Made by a program: the position numbers and the translations under genes. Below the pieces are notes generated by a model. It had not been told where the DNA came from and did no database searches. It worked only from the letters and a program-made list of their open reading frames with translations. From assembly GCA_937874695.1 (NCBI GenBank), contig CALNAJ010000045.1:27937-91936 (forward strand): 64,000 nucleotides of DNA, given 5' to 3'. Source of the DNA: an uncultured Lactobacillus sp. GTDB taxonomy: Bacteria > Bacillota > Bacilli > Lactobacillales > Lactobacillaceae. Below are positions 8,796 through 17,667 of this stretch, piece by piece. Position 1 is the stretch's first letter; each line of letters begins with the position of its first letter.

Positions 8796-9248
8796 TTGCT
8801 AAAAGCACACGTGGTCTTTGCCACGATTACCGGCAATAATGAGGACGTTGCCGACATCGTTACCGAAAAATTAGAGGATCTGGGTTGCCAAGTCACCGAA
8901 ACCGAAATCTCTCAGACGGACGCCGCCGAATTCAATCAAGCCGACCTCTGCGTGGTCTGCGCCTACACCTACGACGAGGGTTCCCTGCCGGACGAAGGTC
9001 TCGATTTCTATGAGGACCTGCAGACGTTAGACCTGAGCGGTAAAACATTTGGCGTCGCTGGCTCTGGGGATACCTTCTACGGGGAGTATTACAATACGAC
9101 CGTCGACCACTTCGAAGCGGCCTTCAACAAAACTGGCGCTACTCAGGGCGCTCCTAGCATCAAAATCAATCTAGAACCCGATCAAGCAGCTATCGAAGAA
9201 CTCGATACTTTTGCCACCCAACTGGTCGCCCATACCCAACAAACTTAA
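8796..9248 (+). CDS. Flavodoxin
   Basis: 150 residues, a short-chain flavodoxin carrying FMN as a low-potential electron carrier. The phosphate-binding loop is HVVFATITGNNEDVADIV (5-22; TITGN in place of the more common T-G-T-E-x). The aromatic flavin-flanking loops CAYTYDEGSLPDE and AGSGDTFYGEYY are also present. The start is a TTG at 8796 with an AAAGGAG ribosome site 9 bases before it. It is monocistronic between its own promoter and a strong terminator. Confidence 0.92.
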   Translation: MLKAHVVFATITGNNEDVADIVTEKLEDLGCQVTETEISQTDAAEFNQADLCVVCAYTYDEGSLPDEGLDFYEDLQTLDLSGKTFGVAGSGDTFYGEYYNTTVDHFEAAFNKTGATQGAPSIKINLEPDQAAIEELDTFATQLVAHTQQT

Positions 9249-9295
9249 CCGCTAGCAACGATATTCAGTGACATCACCACGATGCTGCCGAGTCT

Positions 9296-9345
9296 AAAAG
9301 CTACGACTCATCAAACTTTTCGGAGTTGACGAGTCGTAGCTTTTT
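9296..9345. terminator. Bidirectional terminator between flavodoxin and yihY-like genes
   Basis: Arms beginning AAAAGCTACGACTC pair perfectly over 14 bp, with an extra inner CAA/TTG pairing, and are followed by T5. It lies between convergent genes. Confidence 0.8.
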
Positions 9346-9413
9346 GATTGCTTTTAATTAATAGCTTTCTGCATCGCATTTGCCAGCCTAATCAATTCAC
9401 TTGGCAAACACAT

Positions 9414-10325
9414 TTAATCACCTTTGTTGTTACGCTTCAGCCGATTCCGCAGAATGTAGGTAAAGACTGCCTGCTCCTCGATGGTTCCCTCAACCAAGTC
9501 CTGAATAGCGGCGTTAAGCACCGCACCAAACATCAGGATCAGGGCCGTAAAGTCCAACCAGAACATCAAGACAATAAACGTCCCAATCGTTTTATAACTA
9601 TCGATATTATGGACGAAGAATTTCAAATACCAACTAAATGCCTGCGAAAGCAGTAACCAGCCTAATGTCGCTGTTAGCGCTCCGGGCCAAATATAGCGTA
9701 GCTTTAATTTCACGCTGGGGACAAAGTAAAACAGAATCATCAAAATAAAAAACGTCATCACAAACGTGACCGGCCACTTCGCCGCATTGACGTACGCTAG
9801 AATCTGCGTCGGTAAATGCAAGAGTGGCGTGAGCCGTTCCAACACGATTTGTCCCACACTAAAGAACAACATCATTAAGAACAGAAAGGCAATCAATGCC
9901 ACCATCCAGAAGAAGGCCATCACGCGATTGACGATGGCATTTTGCTTACGCACAACGCCATACGCCCCGTTGACCGTCCGCTGAAATGCAGCAACGGCTC
10001 GCGACGAGGACCAGATAGCAACGATTACCCCAATGGATAACACACTACCACTTCGATTATTCAAGAACGAATGAATGATCGGTGCCAACAAGTCGTACAC
10101 ATTTTCCGGAATGAACGGTTCGATACTGTTCATCACGGTACTGGTTTCAATATGAAAAAAGGGCAATAGACTTGCTAATACCAATAATGCTGGAAACAAT
10201 GACAAAAGGGTATAGTACGCTAATACCGCCGCCGAGTCGGAAACGTTCGCCATTTGATAGTGTTTGCTGATGGTTTGGATGATCCGGTTGATTCCCGCTA
10301 AATGCGGGCGCCATTTTTGCCACAC
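9414..10325 (-). CDS. YihY/BrkB family inner membrane protein
   Basis: 303 residues with six hydrophobic segments, the usual architecture. Family signatures are AAVLAYYTLLSLFPALLVLASL (about residues 33-54), RAVAAFQRTVNGAYGVV, and the C-terminal SWYLKFFVHNIDSYKTIGTFIVLMFWLDFTALILMFGAVLN region. The family was once called ribonuclease BN by mistake; the function of these membrane proteins is not settled. The GTG at 10325 is used because AAAGGGG lies 9 bases upstream; the nearby ATG at 10333 is in another frame. Confidence 0.88.
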   Translation of the reverse strand: MWQKWRPHLAGINRIIQTISKHYQMANVSDSAAVLAYYTLLSLFPALLVLASLLPFFHIETSTVMNSIEPFIPENVYDLLAPIIHSFLNNRSGSVLSIGVIVAIWSSSRAVAAFQRTVNGAYGVVRKQNAIVNRVMAFFWMVALIAFLFLMMLFFSVGQIVLERLTPLLHLPTQILAYVNAAKWPVTFVMTFFILMILFYFVPSVKLKLRYIWPGALTATLGWLLLSQAFSWYLKFFVHNIDSYKTIGTFIVLMFWLDFTALILMFGAVLNAAIQDLVEGTIEEQAVFTYILRNRLKRNNKGD

Positions 10326-10349
10326 GAGTCATGGCCCCTTTCACTAGAT

Positions 10350-11201
10350 TTAGAACGACCCGTAATCCTCGGCAAACTTCAGGGTACCAATCATCTTTTC
10401 CAAGGTCTTACGACTGAAACGTACCCGTTTGGCCTGACGGAAGGATTCAATAAAGGTCGCCAAATCATCATAGTTGGCCACCGCCGTACAGTTGTAGGCG
10501 TCGTGGGCGTTCAGTTTTGTCTTGTTCCCAACCACTAACGAGTTACTGTGATTGTAACGGTCGTAGTAATTATAGTAAACCAATGGCTTCACAAAGTCGA
10601 TGATTCGATCGTTCTTATTTTCCAATTGTCGGTGCATCGTGATTTCACTATTGATGTAACGCACCAGTAATTTAGAGGATAATTCCGCCTGAGTGGCTGG
10701 ATTACTGATCCCCGTGTGCAACGTAATGGAACGCTGCCCACGCCCCTCCTGTTCCAGACTCATCGTATAGCCTTGCGTCAAAGATTCGTTTTCTTCTGAC
10801 AGATTAGGCAGAAAGAACCGATCTAAATGACTCGCCAGAGCTTTGGGCACTTCCTTCTCCCGACCGCTCAGGTTCACGCCAGAAAAGTCATCCAGACTGG
10901 ATGAAAAGATTTCTTCGGACAAATCATGAAAGATCATCCCGCGCCAGTACTTACTTTCCACGTTAATTACGCCAAAAGAAGTCACTAACAGATTATCAAT
11001 CTGCATGACCCGCCACGAGTCTCCCTCGTTCATTTCCTGAGTCACGGGATTCTTAACCTTGTTGGCAAAGTGCACGTTACGCAGAATCTTATAATCGAAA
11101 CGTTCGTGATGTTTTGCAGCACTCTGATGAATCTCCCGCATAATTTCATACAACTGTTCAGTCGTCTTTATTTCGGCTCTATCATACGCCGTTTCACCCA
11201 T
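10350..11201 (-). CDS. NERD-like (nuclease-related) domain protein coupled to wecB
   Basis: 283 residues from the ATG at 11201. Around residues 70-90 the segment MQIDNLLVTSFGVINVESK resembles the NERD core: a conserved Asp, then a hydrophobic strand ending in E-x-K, the PD-(D/E)xK nuclease-fold pattern. The rest is not recognised. The ATG chosen follows a GGAGG 8 bases upstream and overlaps the wecB stop (ATGGGTGA) by 8 bases, so translation is probably coupled. Longer forms starting inside wecB lack a better ribosome site. A role linked to the cell surface is suggested only by the neighbour; catalytic activity is uncertain. Confidence 0.65.
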   Translation of the reverse strand: MGETAYDRAEIKTTEQLYEIMREIHQSAAKHHERFDYKILRNVHFANKVKNPVTQEMNEGDSWRVMQIDNLLVTSFGVINVESKYWRGMIFHDLSEEIFSSSLDDFSGVNLSGREKEVPKALASHLDRFFLPNLSEENESLTQGYTMSLEQEGRGQRSITLHTGISNPATQAELSSKLLVRYINSEITMHRQLENKNDRIIDFVKPLVYYNYYDRYNHSNSLVVGNKTKLNAHDAYNCTAVANYDDLATFIESFRQAKRVRFSRKTLEKMIGTLKFAEDYGSF

Positions 11202-12327
11202 TAGCATTTCCTCCATTGAATTTTTCCTGAATCGCCGCCAGAATATATTCTGACGCGTGACCATCCCCATAAGGGTTCTCGGCCTGCGCCATCTTATCAT
11301 AAGTGGCTTGGTCACTTAATAAACTTTCCATTGCTGCCGTGACACGCTTAGGGTCAGTTCCCACCAACTTAAGTGTCCCGTTGGTGACCCCTTCCGGCCG
11401 TTCCGTGGTGTCCCGCAAGACCAGAACCGGCTTGTTCAACGATGGCGCTTCTTCTTGGACACCACCGGAATCGGTCATGATGAAGTAACTCTTCGCCGAT
11501 AAATTGTGGAAATCGACCACGTCTAACGGGTCAATCAGATGAATCCGATCCATACCACCTAACTCTTCGTGGGCCACCGTTTGAACGGCCGGACTCAAAT
11601 GAACCGGGTAGATGACTTCCACATCGGGATGCGCTTCAACTTCTGCCCGTACAGCCTTAAAGACGGCGTGCATCGGTGCCCCCTGATTCTCGCGACGGTG
11701 CATCGTCATCAAGATTAGTCGGTGACCAGGCTGCACTTCATCTAGAACCGCGTGATGGTAGTTAGCATCCACCGTCTGCTTCAAGGCATCGATCGCCGTA
11801 TTTCCTGTTACATAAATATGGTCTAGTGGATGGGCTTGCTTCAACAAGTTTTCCTTAGATAACTCGGTCGGCGCAAAGTACAGATCGCTCAAGATATCGG
11901 TCAATTGCCGGTTCATTTCCTCTGGATATGGTGAATACTTATTCCAAGTCCGTAATCCGGCTTCCACGTGCCCCAACATCGTCTGGTGGTAAAAAGCACT
12001 GATACTGGCCGCAAATGTCGTAGTCGTGTCCCCATGGACCAACACGATATCGGGGGCTGCTTCCATGATGATGCTGTCGAGCTTGGTCAACACCCGCGTG
12101 GTAATGTCACTGAGCGTTTGCTTCGCCTTCATGATGTTCAAGTCATAATCTGGTTTAATTTTAAAGATGTCCAACACTTGATCGAGCATCTCACGGTGTT
12201 GCGCCGTAACCACCGTAATCGGTGTAAATTCAGTTGGTCGTTGTTGCATGGCTAGAATAATTGGAGCCATCTTGATGGCTTCTGGACGGGTACCGAACAC
12301 CGTCATTACTTTGATTGGTTTTGTCAC
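11194..12327 (-). CDS. wecB: UDP-N-acetylglucosamine 2-epimerase (non-hydrolysing)
   Basis: 377 residues, full length. It interconverts UDP-GlcNAc and UDP-ManNAc for wall polymer linkage units or surface polysaccharide. Family motifs are TVFGTRPEAIKMAP near the start, VHGDTTTT, HVEAGLRTWNKYSPYPEEMNR, TGNTAIDAL, HRREN and TDSGGVQEEAPSLNKPVLVL with LRDTTERPEG. The start is a GTG at 12327 behind GGAGGG. An extended -10 (TGCTATAAT, 12366-12371) precedes it. It is the first gene of a two-gene unit with the NERD-like gene. The name mnaA is also used for this enzyme. Confidence 0.95.
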   Translation of the reverse strand: MTKPIKVMTVFGTRPEAIKMAPIILAMQQRPTEFTPITVVTAQHREMLDQVLDIFKIKPDYDLNIMKAKQTLSDITTRVLTKLDSIIMEAAPDIVLVHGDTTTTFAASISAFYHQTMLGHVEAGLRTWNKYSPYPEEMNRQLTDILSDLYFAPTELSKENLLKQAHPLDHIYVTGNTAIDALKQTVDANYHHAVLDEVQPGHRLILMTMHRRENQGAPMHAVFKAVRAEVEAHPDVEVIYPVHLSPAVQTVAHEELGGMDRIHLIDPLDVVDFHNLSAKSYFIMTDSGGVQEEAPSLNKPVLVLRDTTERPEGVTNGTLKLVGTDPKRVTAAMESLLSDQATYDKMAQAENPYGDGHASEYILAAIQEKFNGGNANG

Positions 12328-12879
12328 TATGTTCCCTCCAAATTAACGTTGATTGATTAGGGTCAATTATAGCAGAACGCCGCCCGCCATGTTACGGATT
12401 ACCCGCTTTTCACCGTGAATTATCAGAATCCCTCCGGATAACCTATCGCTACACTTACTATTTAGCGGACTGTGTGTCTGGTCCTCATACCATCAGTCTC
12501 CCTAACCTCATTGCCCTAACAATCCCAGTCTTGCAACTAGCTTCCCCATGGGCAATCGGCTAGACTTAGAAGCAACGGTGAACCTACGTCGACGTATTTG
12601 AAGGGTTACAGAAGACTTTACCCGAAGATGATGGCAATCACAATCCTTTTCGTATCTAGTGAAACAATAGTCATTGTAACCGACTAATTCGACATCCATA
12701 CGTTTTAAATCACACTTAAAAAGTGACGTGAGACCAGTGTGCCGCAGTTCACACGTCTTCCTCGACCCCTGCCCGTCATCCCCCCTGACAAAATTGACTT
12801 TTGCCTGTAAGAAAAATTTAATGGTAAGCCCCCAATATTTGAGGTAAGATGGTATCGTTGTGTGAAAGGAATGTCTGCG
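12328..12879. other. Non-coding stretch between divergent wecB and GT2 genes
   Basis: About 550 bases. At the left edge is the wecB extended -10; at the right edge is the GT2 promoter. In between I see no convincing gene or known RNA. A 63-codon open frame at 12508-12699 on the minus strand has no ribosome site and no recognisable sequence. A weak hairpin lies near 12722-12760. Confidence 0.4.
12794..12822 (+). promoter_or_regulatory. Promoter of the GT2 glycosyltransferase gene
   Basis: -35 TTGACT (12794-12799), a 17-bp spacer, -10 TTTAAT (12817-12822). It is located about 58 bases before the start codon. Confidence 0.6.
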
Positions 12880-13821
12880 ATGAAAAAGCTTAGTCTGGTC
12901 GTTCCTTGCTATAACGAGGAGGAGTCTATTCCATTATTTTACCGAACCGTTAGCAAGGTGATCGATTCTATGAATACCCCTACTCCAACGGTAACACCGG
13001 AGTATATATTTGTGGATGATGGTTCCAGCGACCACACCTTAGAAGAAATGAAGCAATTACACCAAGATCATCCGGAGATCGTCCACTTTCGGTCGTTCTC
13101 CCGGAATTTTGGGAAGGAATCGGCGCTCGCCGCAGGGTTACAAGCCACTACCGGGGATATGGTGGCCGTGATGGACGTCGACCTTCAAGATCCACCAGAG
13201 CTCCTGCCAGAAATGGTTGATCTGATTGAAAACAGAGACTACGACTGTGTTGGAACCATCCAACAGGAACGTCGCGGTCAGAGCCGCATTCGGGCCTTTC
13301 TCTCCCGGAGTTTCTACAGCGTCATCAATTGGATTTCAGATGTCCGCATCGAACCTAACGCCCGTGACTACCGGTTAATGACTCGGCAGTTTGTGGACAC
13401 CGTTCTTTCGCTGCCTGAATTCAATCGCTTTTCAAAGGGAATCTTCAGTTGGGTCGGCTTCAAAACGACCTACCTGACATACGAAAGTCAGCCCCGCGCG
13501 GCCGGCACGACGCACTGGAGTCTGCGGCAACTATTTGCCTATTCCATTGAGGGAATCATTGATTTCTCCAATGCGCCATTACGGTTAGCAACGTGGGTCG
13601 GTAGCCTATCGTTTCTCGCCTCGATCGTTGCCTTGATCTTCGTGATCATTCGGGCCTTGACCGTTGGCGGTTCCGTTGCCGGCTGGCCTTCCATGGTTGC
13701 CATCTTCTTGGCAATCGGTGGGATTCAACTATTCTGTCTTGGTATTCTGGGACAGTACATCAGTAAGATTTACCTAGAAACCAAGCATCGACCAAAGTAC
13801 ATTATTCGTGAAGAAAAGTAA
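12880..13821 (+). CDS. Family 2 glycosyltransferase with C-terminal membrane helices (GtrB/YkcC type)
   Basis: 313 residues. The N-terminal GT2 domain has VVPCYNEEESIPLFY (6-20), FVDDGSSDHTLEEM and the metal-binding region MDVDLQDPPELLP. The C-terminal third carries two hydrophobic helices (TWVGSLSFLASIVALIFVII and SMVAIFLAIGGIQLFCLGIL). This is the layout of polyprenyl-phosphate glycosyltransferases (GtrB, DPM1-like), which charge undecaprenyl phosphate with glucose or a similar sugar for surface decoration. ATG at 12880 is preferred because GAAAGGA lies 9 bases upstream; a GTG at 12862 would overlap that ribosome site. The repeat copy behind it provides the terminator. Confidence 0.9.
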   Translation: MKKLSLVVPCYNEEESIPLFYRTVSKVIDSMNTPTPTVTPEYIFVDDGSSDHTLEEMKQLHQDHPEIVHFRSFSRNFGKESALAAGLQATTGDMVAVMDVDLQDPPELLPEMVDLIENRDYDCVGTIQQERRGQSRIRAFLSRSFYSVINWISDVRIEPNARDYRLMTRQFVDTVLSLPEFNRFSKGIFSWVGFKTTYLTYESQPRAAGTTHWSLRQLFAYSIEGIIDFSNAPLRLATWVGSLSFLASIVALIFVIIRALTVGGSVAGWPSMVAIFLAIGGIQLFCLGILGQYISKIYLETKHRPKYIIREEK

Positions 13822-13834
13822 ACTACCTAAGAGA

Positions 13835-13919
13835 CAAAAGGCGGTTAGTTGGCTCACGTTTCGGCCATGTAAGCTTGTATAGCAAAGGAGCCTGGGATTT
13901 TATCCTAGACTCCTTTTTT
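13835..13919 (+). repeat. Family A intergenic repeat, internally deleted copy with terminator
   Basis: It starts 14 bases behind the GT2 stop codon. It reads AAAAGGCGGTTAGTTGG, then jumps to CACGTTTCGGCCATGTAAG and the hairpin AAAGGAGCCTGGGAT/ATCCTAGACTCCTTTTTT (13884-13919). Compared with the copy at 54994 the whole central hairpin is missing, while both ends and the trailing terminator are kept. Confidence 0.65.
13884..13919 (+). terminator. Terminator of the GT2 gene, part of a family A repeat
   Basis: Imperfect 12-bp stem followed by T6 on the plus strand. The same hairpin type follows the 54994 repeat copy. Confidence 0.65.
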
Positions 13920-14096
13920 CTGTACGCCATCAAGCATGGACATATCGTATTTTTTACCTGGATACCCGTTTTTTCACAATTACTGCTTACCATTCGATAA
14001 CCCAACACTTATACCTTTCAATCTACATACTGTCTCTCTACCGCTTACCGTTTCAAAATGGCTCACTAAGAAAGGACTATGTCATTTAACCAAATC

Positions 14097-14136
14097 AAAA
14101 GCCACATCACCGAAAACAACCGGTGATGTGGCTTAA
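14097..14136 (-). terminator. Terminator of gntP paralogue 1
   Basis: A 13-bp stem (AGCCACATCACCG and its complement) with a 7-nt loop is followed on the minus strand by TTTGATTT. It lies directly behind the permease stop codon. Confidence 0.75.
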
Positions 14137-14143
14137 TTAAAAT

Positions 14144-15499
14144 CTAGTTAATAATTGCATTCATCAGCATAACCATGCCCAAACCTACGACAGAAATAAC
14201 AGTTTCCAGCGTGGTCCAAACCTGGAACGTCTGCTTAACACTTAAATCAAAGTATTCTGAGAACATCCAGAACCCGGCATCGTTCACATGTGAAGCGGCC
14301 AATGAGCCGGCCCCAATAGCCAAAGCGACCATTACGGGATCGGCATTCATCGTAGTCATCAGAGGCAAGACCAGTCCAGCGGCAGTCATCCCGGCAACCG
14401 TGGCAGACCCCAAAGAGATCCGTAAGATAACCGTGATCAACCAAGCCAACAGGATTGGGGAAAGGCTAGAGTGCATCATTAATTGTTGCACGGCCTTCCC
14501 GACCCCACCATCAATCAGGACTTCCTTAAAGGCAGAGCCCCCGGCAATAACCATCAGTAACATGGCAATCGACTTGATGGCGTCTTCCAGGGTCGCACTG
14601 ATTTCCTTCATCGTTCGTTGACGGTGGAAACCCATGGACCAAATGGCAAACAGCAAAGCTAATACCATAGCAATGACGGGGTTCCCCAACATGGCCACAA
14701 TGGCATCAAGGCCGTGTGGATTCTTTGGCGCTGCCCCACCGTCGACTGACAGTTGGTAAATCGTTGCAGCAGCCATGAAAATAACTGGGAACAGTGACGT
14801 CAAAACGGACAAACCGAATCCAGGCGTTTCGTCGATATCAAATTCCTTAACTTCCCCGAAGGCAGGCAAAGAACGCTTGATGACGAACAGGTCCGGGTTG
14901 AACCGCCGAATCACGCGCGTCCAAATAGGACCGGCAACGATCACACAAGGAATCGCCACGATAATCCCAATCAGCAACATTTCACCAATGTTGGCGCCCA
15001 AGACCGTCGCAACGGCTGTAGGTGATGGTTGTGGCGGCAAGAATCCTTGCGTAGCGGACAGTGCCGCAGCCATGGAAATCCCCAGATAGAGGAATGGCAC
15101 TTCGGCTTCCAAGGCAACCGCGAAGACGATTGGTGTCACCAGAACTAACCCAACTTCGAAAAGTAAGGAAATCCCGATCAGGAAGGAAGCGACCACGATG
15201 GCCACTTGCAAGCGTTTCTTCCCAAACATGTTAATCAAAGTCCGGGCGATCCGGTAAGAACCCCCGGCATCGGCAACCAACCGGCCGATCATGGCCCCAA
15301 AACCAAACACGATAATCAGTTCGCCCATGGAGCTACCGATTCCGTCCTTGATGGAGTTTGCGATATTAGCTGGGTTCATGCCCAACCCTAATGCCACTAA
15401 GATTGAAGTGACAATCAGTGAAACGAAGGTATTCAATTTTACTTTAATAATTAAAAAGAGTAACAGTAAAATACCCAATAATAAAACGACGAACTGCAT
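14144..15499 (-). CDS. gntP: GntP family gluconate:H+ symporter (paralogue 1)
   Basis: 451 residues with about 12 hydrophobic segments. GntP family signatures are FGFGAMIGRLVADAGGSYRIA (about 65-85), FLPPQPSPTAVATVLGANIGE, LRISLGSATVAGMTAAGLVLP and GSLAASHVNDAGFWMFSEYFD near the C terminus. It should import gluconate or a related sugar acid. It is monocistronic, with its own promoter and terminator, unlike the second copy at 25043, which sits beside gntK. The two copies share the main motifs but differ clearly, for example HPAPVAIAA versus QPSPTAVAT in the central loop. Exact substrate unknown. Confidence 0.9.
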   Translation of the reverse strand: MQFVVLLLGILLLLFLIIKVKLNTFVSLIVTSILVALGLGMNPANIANSIKDGIGSSMGELIIVFGFGAMIGRLVADAGGSYRIARTLINMFGKKRLQVAIVVASFLIGISLLFEVGLVLVTPIVFAVALEAEVPFLYLGISMAAALSATQGFLPPQPSPTAVATVLGANIGEMLLIGIIVAIPCVIVAGPIWTRVIRRFNPDLFVIKRSLPAFGEVKEFDIDETPGFGLSVLTSLFPVIFMAAATIYQLSVDGGAAPKNPHGLDAIVAMLGNPVIAMVLALLFAIWSMGFHRQRTMKEISATLEDAIKSIAMLLMVIAGGSAFKEVLIDGGVGKAVQQLMMHSSLSPILLAWLITVILRISLGSATVAGMTAAGLVLPLMTTMNADPVMVALAIGAGSLAASHVNDAGFWMFSEYFDLSVKQTFQVWTTLETVISVVGLGMVMLMNAIIN

Positions 15500-15577
15500 G
15501 CTTTTCTCTCTTTTCCTATGCTCGATTCAGATTCTCCCACCCAGTCGGAGTTGGGTGAATCATTTTGCATAAGGTAC

Positions 15578-15606
15578 ATTGTATGAAAAAAAGTTTCCCA
15601 ATGCAA
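15578..15606 (-). promoter_or_regulatory. Promoter of gntP paralogue 1
   Basis: On the minus strand: -35 TTGCAT (15601-15606), a 17-bp spacer, -10 TACAAT (15578-15583). Confidence 0.6.
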
Positions 15607-15659
15607 GGGCTTACTTGTATATTATTTTCACATGCAGTTGGTTAAAGCCTTATCTGACG

Positions 15660-16112
15660 CTATCGAACAATCATTACGGAAACTGGAGAATATTTTGCCA
15701 TGTAGGCTGCCTGGCTCCCGAAATACTTCCGAACGCCGGTCTGAGACAATGACCCAATGACCAATAAATCTGGTTGCACTTCCGGAATAATTGTCTTCAC
15801 GATGGTTTCACCGGGATCCCCTTCCCCGATAATAATGGTGACCTTATTAATGCCGAAACGTTCGGCTAATTTTTGATATTGTTGTAAGTGTTTCTGTAAG
15901 TCTGCCCGTTGCCCGTGCACATAATTCTTGCTCAAGGCTTGATAGATGTTCATGTTGTCTGATTCTAACACGGAACAAATGACCAACTCACAATCGTCAA
16001 ACTTGGCCCGATTCATCGCATAGCGGAAAGCTAGCTGTGCATCAGGCGAATCGTCTACCCCAACTAAAATTCGACTAAATTTCTTAGGATTCATTGATTC
16101 TGAATTTTCCAT
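15660..16112 (-). CDS. Universal stress protein, UspA family
   Basis: 150 residues from the ATG at 16112, which has a GAGGAGG ribosome site 7 bases upstream; a longer frame further upstream lacks one. The UspA fold is clear: KFSRILVGVDDSPDAQLAF at the start with the nucleotide-contacting Asp, then LLVIGSLSQTGVRKYFGSQA and SPVSVMIVR at the end. The ATP-binding loop G-x2-G-x9-G-S is present only in altered form. It follows two small membrane protein genes on the same strand and may be cotranscribed with them. Confidence 0.9.
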   Translation of the reverse strand: MENSESMNPKKFSRILVGVDDSPDAQLAFRYAMNRAKFDDCELVICSVLESDNMNIYQALSKNYVHGQRADLQKHLQQYQKLAERFGINKVTIIIGEGDPGETIVKTIIPEVQPDLLVIGSLSQTGVRKYFGSQAAYMAKYSPVSVMIVR

Positions 16113-16203
16113 CGAAAATCCTCCTCTTGTTTGAATACCCTTATTATAAAGGAAAACGGTACCAAACGCGAAATTTCCGAGAAATTTTCCGTTCAATACC
16201 GCT

Positions 16204-16464
16204 TTAATTTTTGGTAACTGGTGGGTCATTACGGCCCATCGCTTGTTTGAGTGCGCGTAGCCCCCAAAAGATCAGGGTCCAAATAACCCAGTATGCAACC
16301 AGAATCCCGACAAACAAAACCCAGACCCGCCAGTCGTGATACTGCCATAACCAGACGACCGTCAAGTTACGATGTTGAAAGAGGCCAATCAAATCCTTAA
16401 GGACCCCGAAAATCAATGACAAGGCTAACCAACTGCGGGCATCACCCATGGCTTTACGAAACAT
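16204..16464 (-). CDS. Small membrane protein of unknown function
   Basis: 86 residues; family not recognised. Two hydrophobic segments are visible, at about 12-28 and 45-70 (VWVLFVGILVAYWVIWTLIF), Trp-rich, with a basic polar tail. It is 24 bases behind the next small membrane gene and ahead of the universal stress protein gene, so these three probably form one transcript. Confidence 0.6.
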   Translation of the reverse strand: MFRKAMGDARSWLALSLIFGVLKDLIGLFQHRNLTVVWLWQYHDWRVWVLFVGILVAYWVIWTLIFWGLRALKQAMGRNDPPVTKN

Positions 16465-16488
16465 CTGCTTCCTCCCCAGGAATCATCG

Positions 16489-16713
16489 TTAATCTTTCTT
16501 GTTACCCTTCCCCTGAAACATGCCCCAGCTCTTCATCCAGCCAATGAGGAACATGACAATGTAGAATGCTGCAGCCACCGTAGAGAACACGGCAAAGACT
16601 TTTTGAATAATACCAACCCCACCAGAGGCTTGGGCACCGCTAAAGAACCAGAAGTACCAAGACAGAGCTGACCAAAAGATAGCTCGTAGTAATAACTTAA
16701 AACCAACACCCAT
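16489..16713 (-). CDS. Small membrane protein of unknown function
   Basis: 74 residues; family not recognised. A first hydrophobic segment (LLLRAIFWSALSWYFWFF) and a second (VFAVFSTVAAAFYIVMFLIG) are followed by a Lys-rich tail (GKGNKKD). It is the first gene of the short run toward the universal stress protein. The upstream 300-base gap carries a CcpA-like palindrome. Confidence 0.6.
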   Translation of the reverse strand: MGVGFKLLLRAIFWSALSWYFWFFSGAQASGGVGIIQKVFAVFSTVAAAFYIVMFLIGWMKSWGMFQGKGNKKD

Positions 16714-16846
16714 GTTAAATGACCCGCTCTCTTAATAATTATTTCTTCTATATGTATAGGAACAACCTAATTCATAAGATTTTATATTACGTTATCGTTA
16801 GCGACAACAAAACTTATCTTATATTCTGGCACGAATAATTTTAAAT

Positions 16847-16860
16847 GTAAAGCGCTTTTA
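16847..16860. promoter_or_regulatory. CcpA/LacI-type palindrome
   Basis: GTAAAGCGCTTTTA, close to palindromic. It lies in the 310-base gap between divergent genes (16713 minus, 17025 plus). The same arrangement recurs at 30026, 30573 and 38203. Apart from this site the gap is AT-rich and shows nothing else I can name. Confidence 0.4.
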
Positions 16861-17024
16861 TTAACTAAAGGCGGACCCACCGTGCCCTCATATGTCCGTT
16901 ACGTTATTGGCTTTCTGGCTGATACCTAAGTGCTCGTTCAGCACTGTTAAAGGACATAATTATAAAATAATAATGATATATGGCAACAAGTTTGATATGA
17001 TTAACCTAAAAGGGGGTCATTATT

Positions 17025-17561
17025 TTGCATCTAAAGAAGCTATTTCTCTTCACTATCTCTTCATTGGCCTTACTCCTCCTAACGCCCACCAGTGCGGACG
17101 CCAAAACCTGGCATTATTCTGTCACACCATCCAATTCATTCTCTCACAAAACGTATGCCCAGGCGTATATGTACGGCAACTATGAGTATATGGAACTCTA
17201 CAAGACTAAGCAGCACGCCCAGACTCAAGACACCGATACTGGCCAGATTATCAGCAACAGTAAGAAATTCTATGCTCGGAAAACCTCAAGCAAGCAAGTC
17301 TACGAGGTTATCTATCAGCATAAGTATTATTATATGAATACCAACGACACTCGTCTTTACCGCTACAACACTTGGCGTAGCGGTCACAAACTGATTTCAA
17401 CGGTCAAGCCCAATCAACCTAGCAAGGTCATGTTGAAGGCCAAGACCCACGTCTACCGTAGTCAATATTGGCTGTATGATTATAGTGGTCAGAACCTGCC
17501 GCTTTACAACTGGTATCGCCTTGCTGATACTGGCAAATGGGTGGTCGATGCTTCGAAGTAA
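17025..17561 (+). CDS. Small secreted protein of unknown function
   Basis: 178 residues. A standard signal peptide (LHLKKLFLFTISSLALLLL) ends in TPTSADA before KTWHYS, a good signal peptidase I site near residue 26. The mature part is Tyr-rich and basic, with short beta-like segments (KQVYEVIYQHKYYYM), as in several lactobacillus surface proteins of unknown role. The start is TTG at 17025 with an AAAAGGGGG ribosome site upstream. The family is not recognised. Monocistronic with its own terminator. Confidence 0.7.
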   Translation: MHLKKLFLFTISSLALLLLTPTSADAKTWHYSVTPSNSFSHKTYAQAYMYGNYEYMELYKTKQHAQTQDTDTGQIISNSKKFYARKTSSKQVYEVIYQHKYYYMNTNDTRLYRYNTWRSGHKLISTVKPNQPSKVMLKAKTHVYRSQYWLYDYSGQNLPLYNWYRLADTGKWVVDASK

Positions 17562-17592
17562 CCAAGTCAACTGAATATTAGAAATCACCAAA

Positions 17593-17640
17593 AGAGCTAG
17601 GATAACGTTTGCTAACGTTGTCCTAGCTCTGTTTGTGTTT
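17593..17640 (+). terminator. Terminator of the secreted protein gene
   Basis: Stem arms AGAGCTAGGA and TCCTAGCTCT enclose an inner AACG/CGTT pairing and are followed by GTTTGTGTTTT. Confidence 0.7.
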
Positions 17641-17667
17641 TATGGCTAACGTTATTAACTCTCTCTT

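Noticed and set aside
12508..12699. 63-codon minus-strand open frame in the wecB/GT2 gap
   Set aside because: No ribosome site and a composition unlike a real protein (Arg/Cys-rich middle, no recognisable motif).
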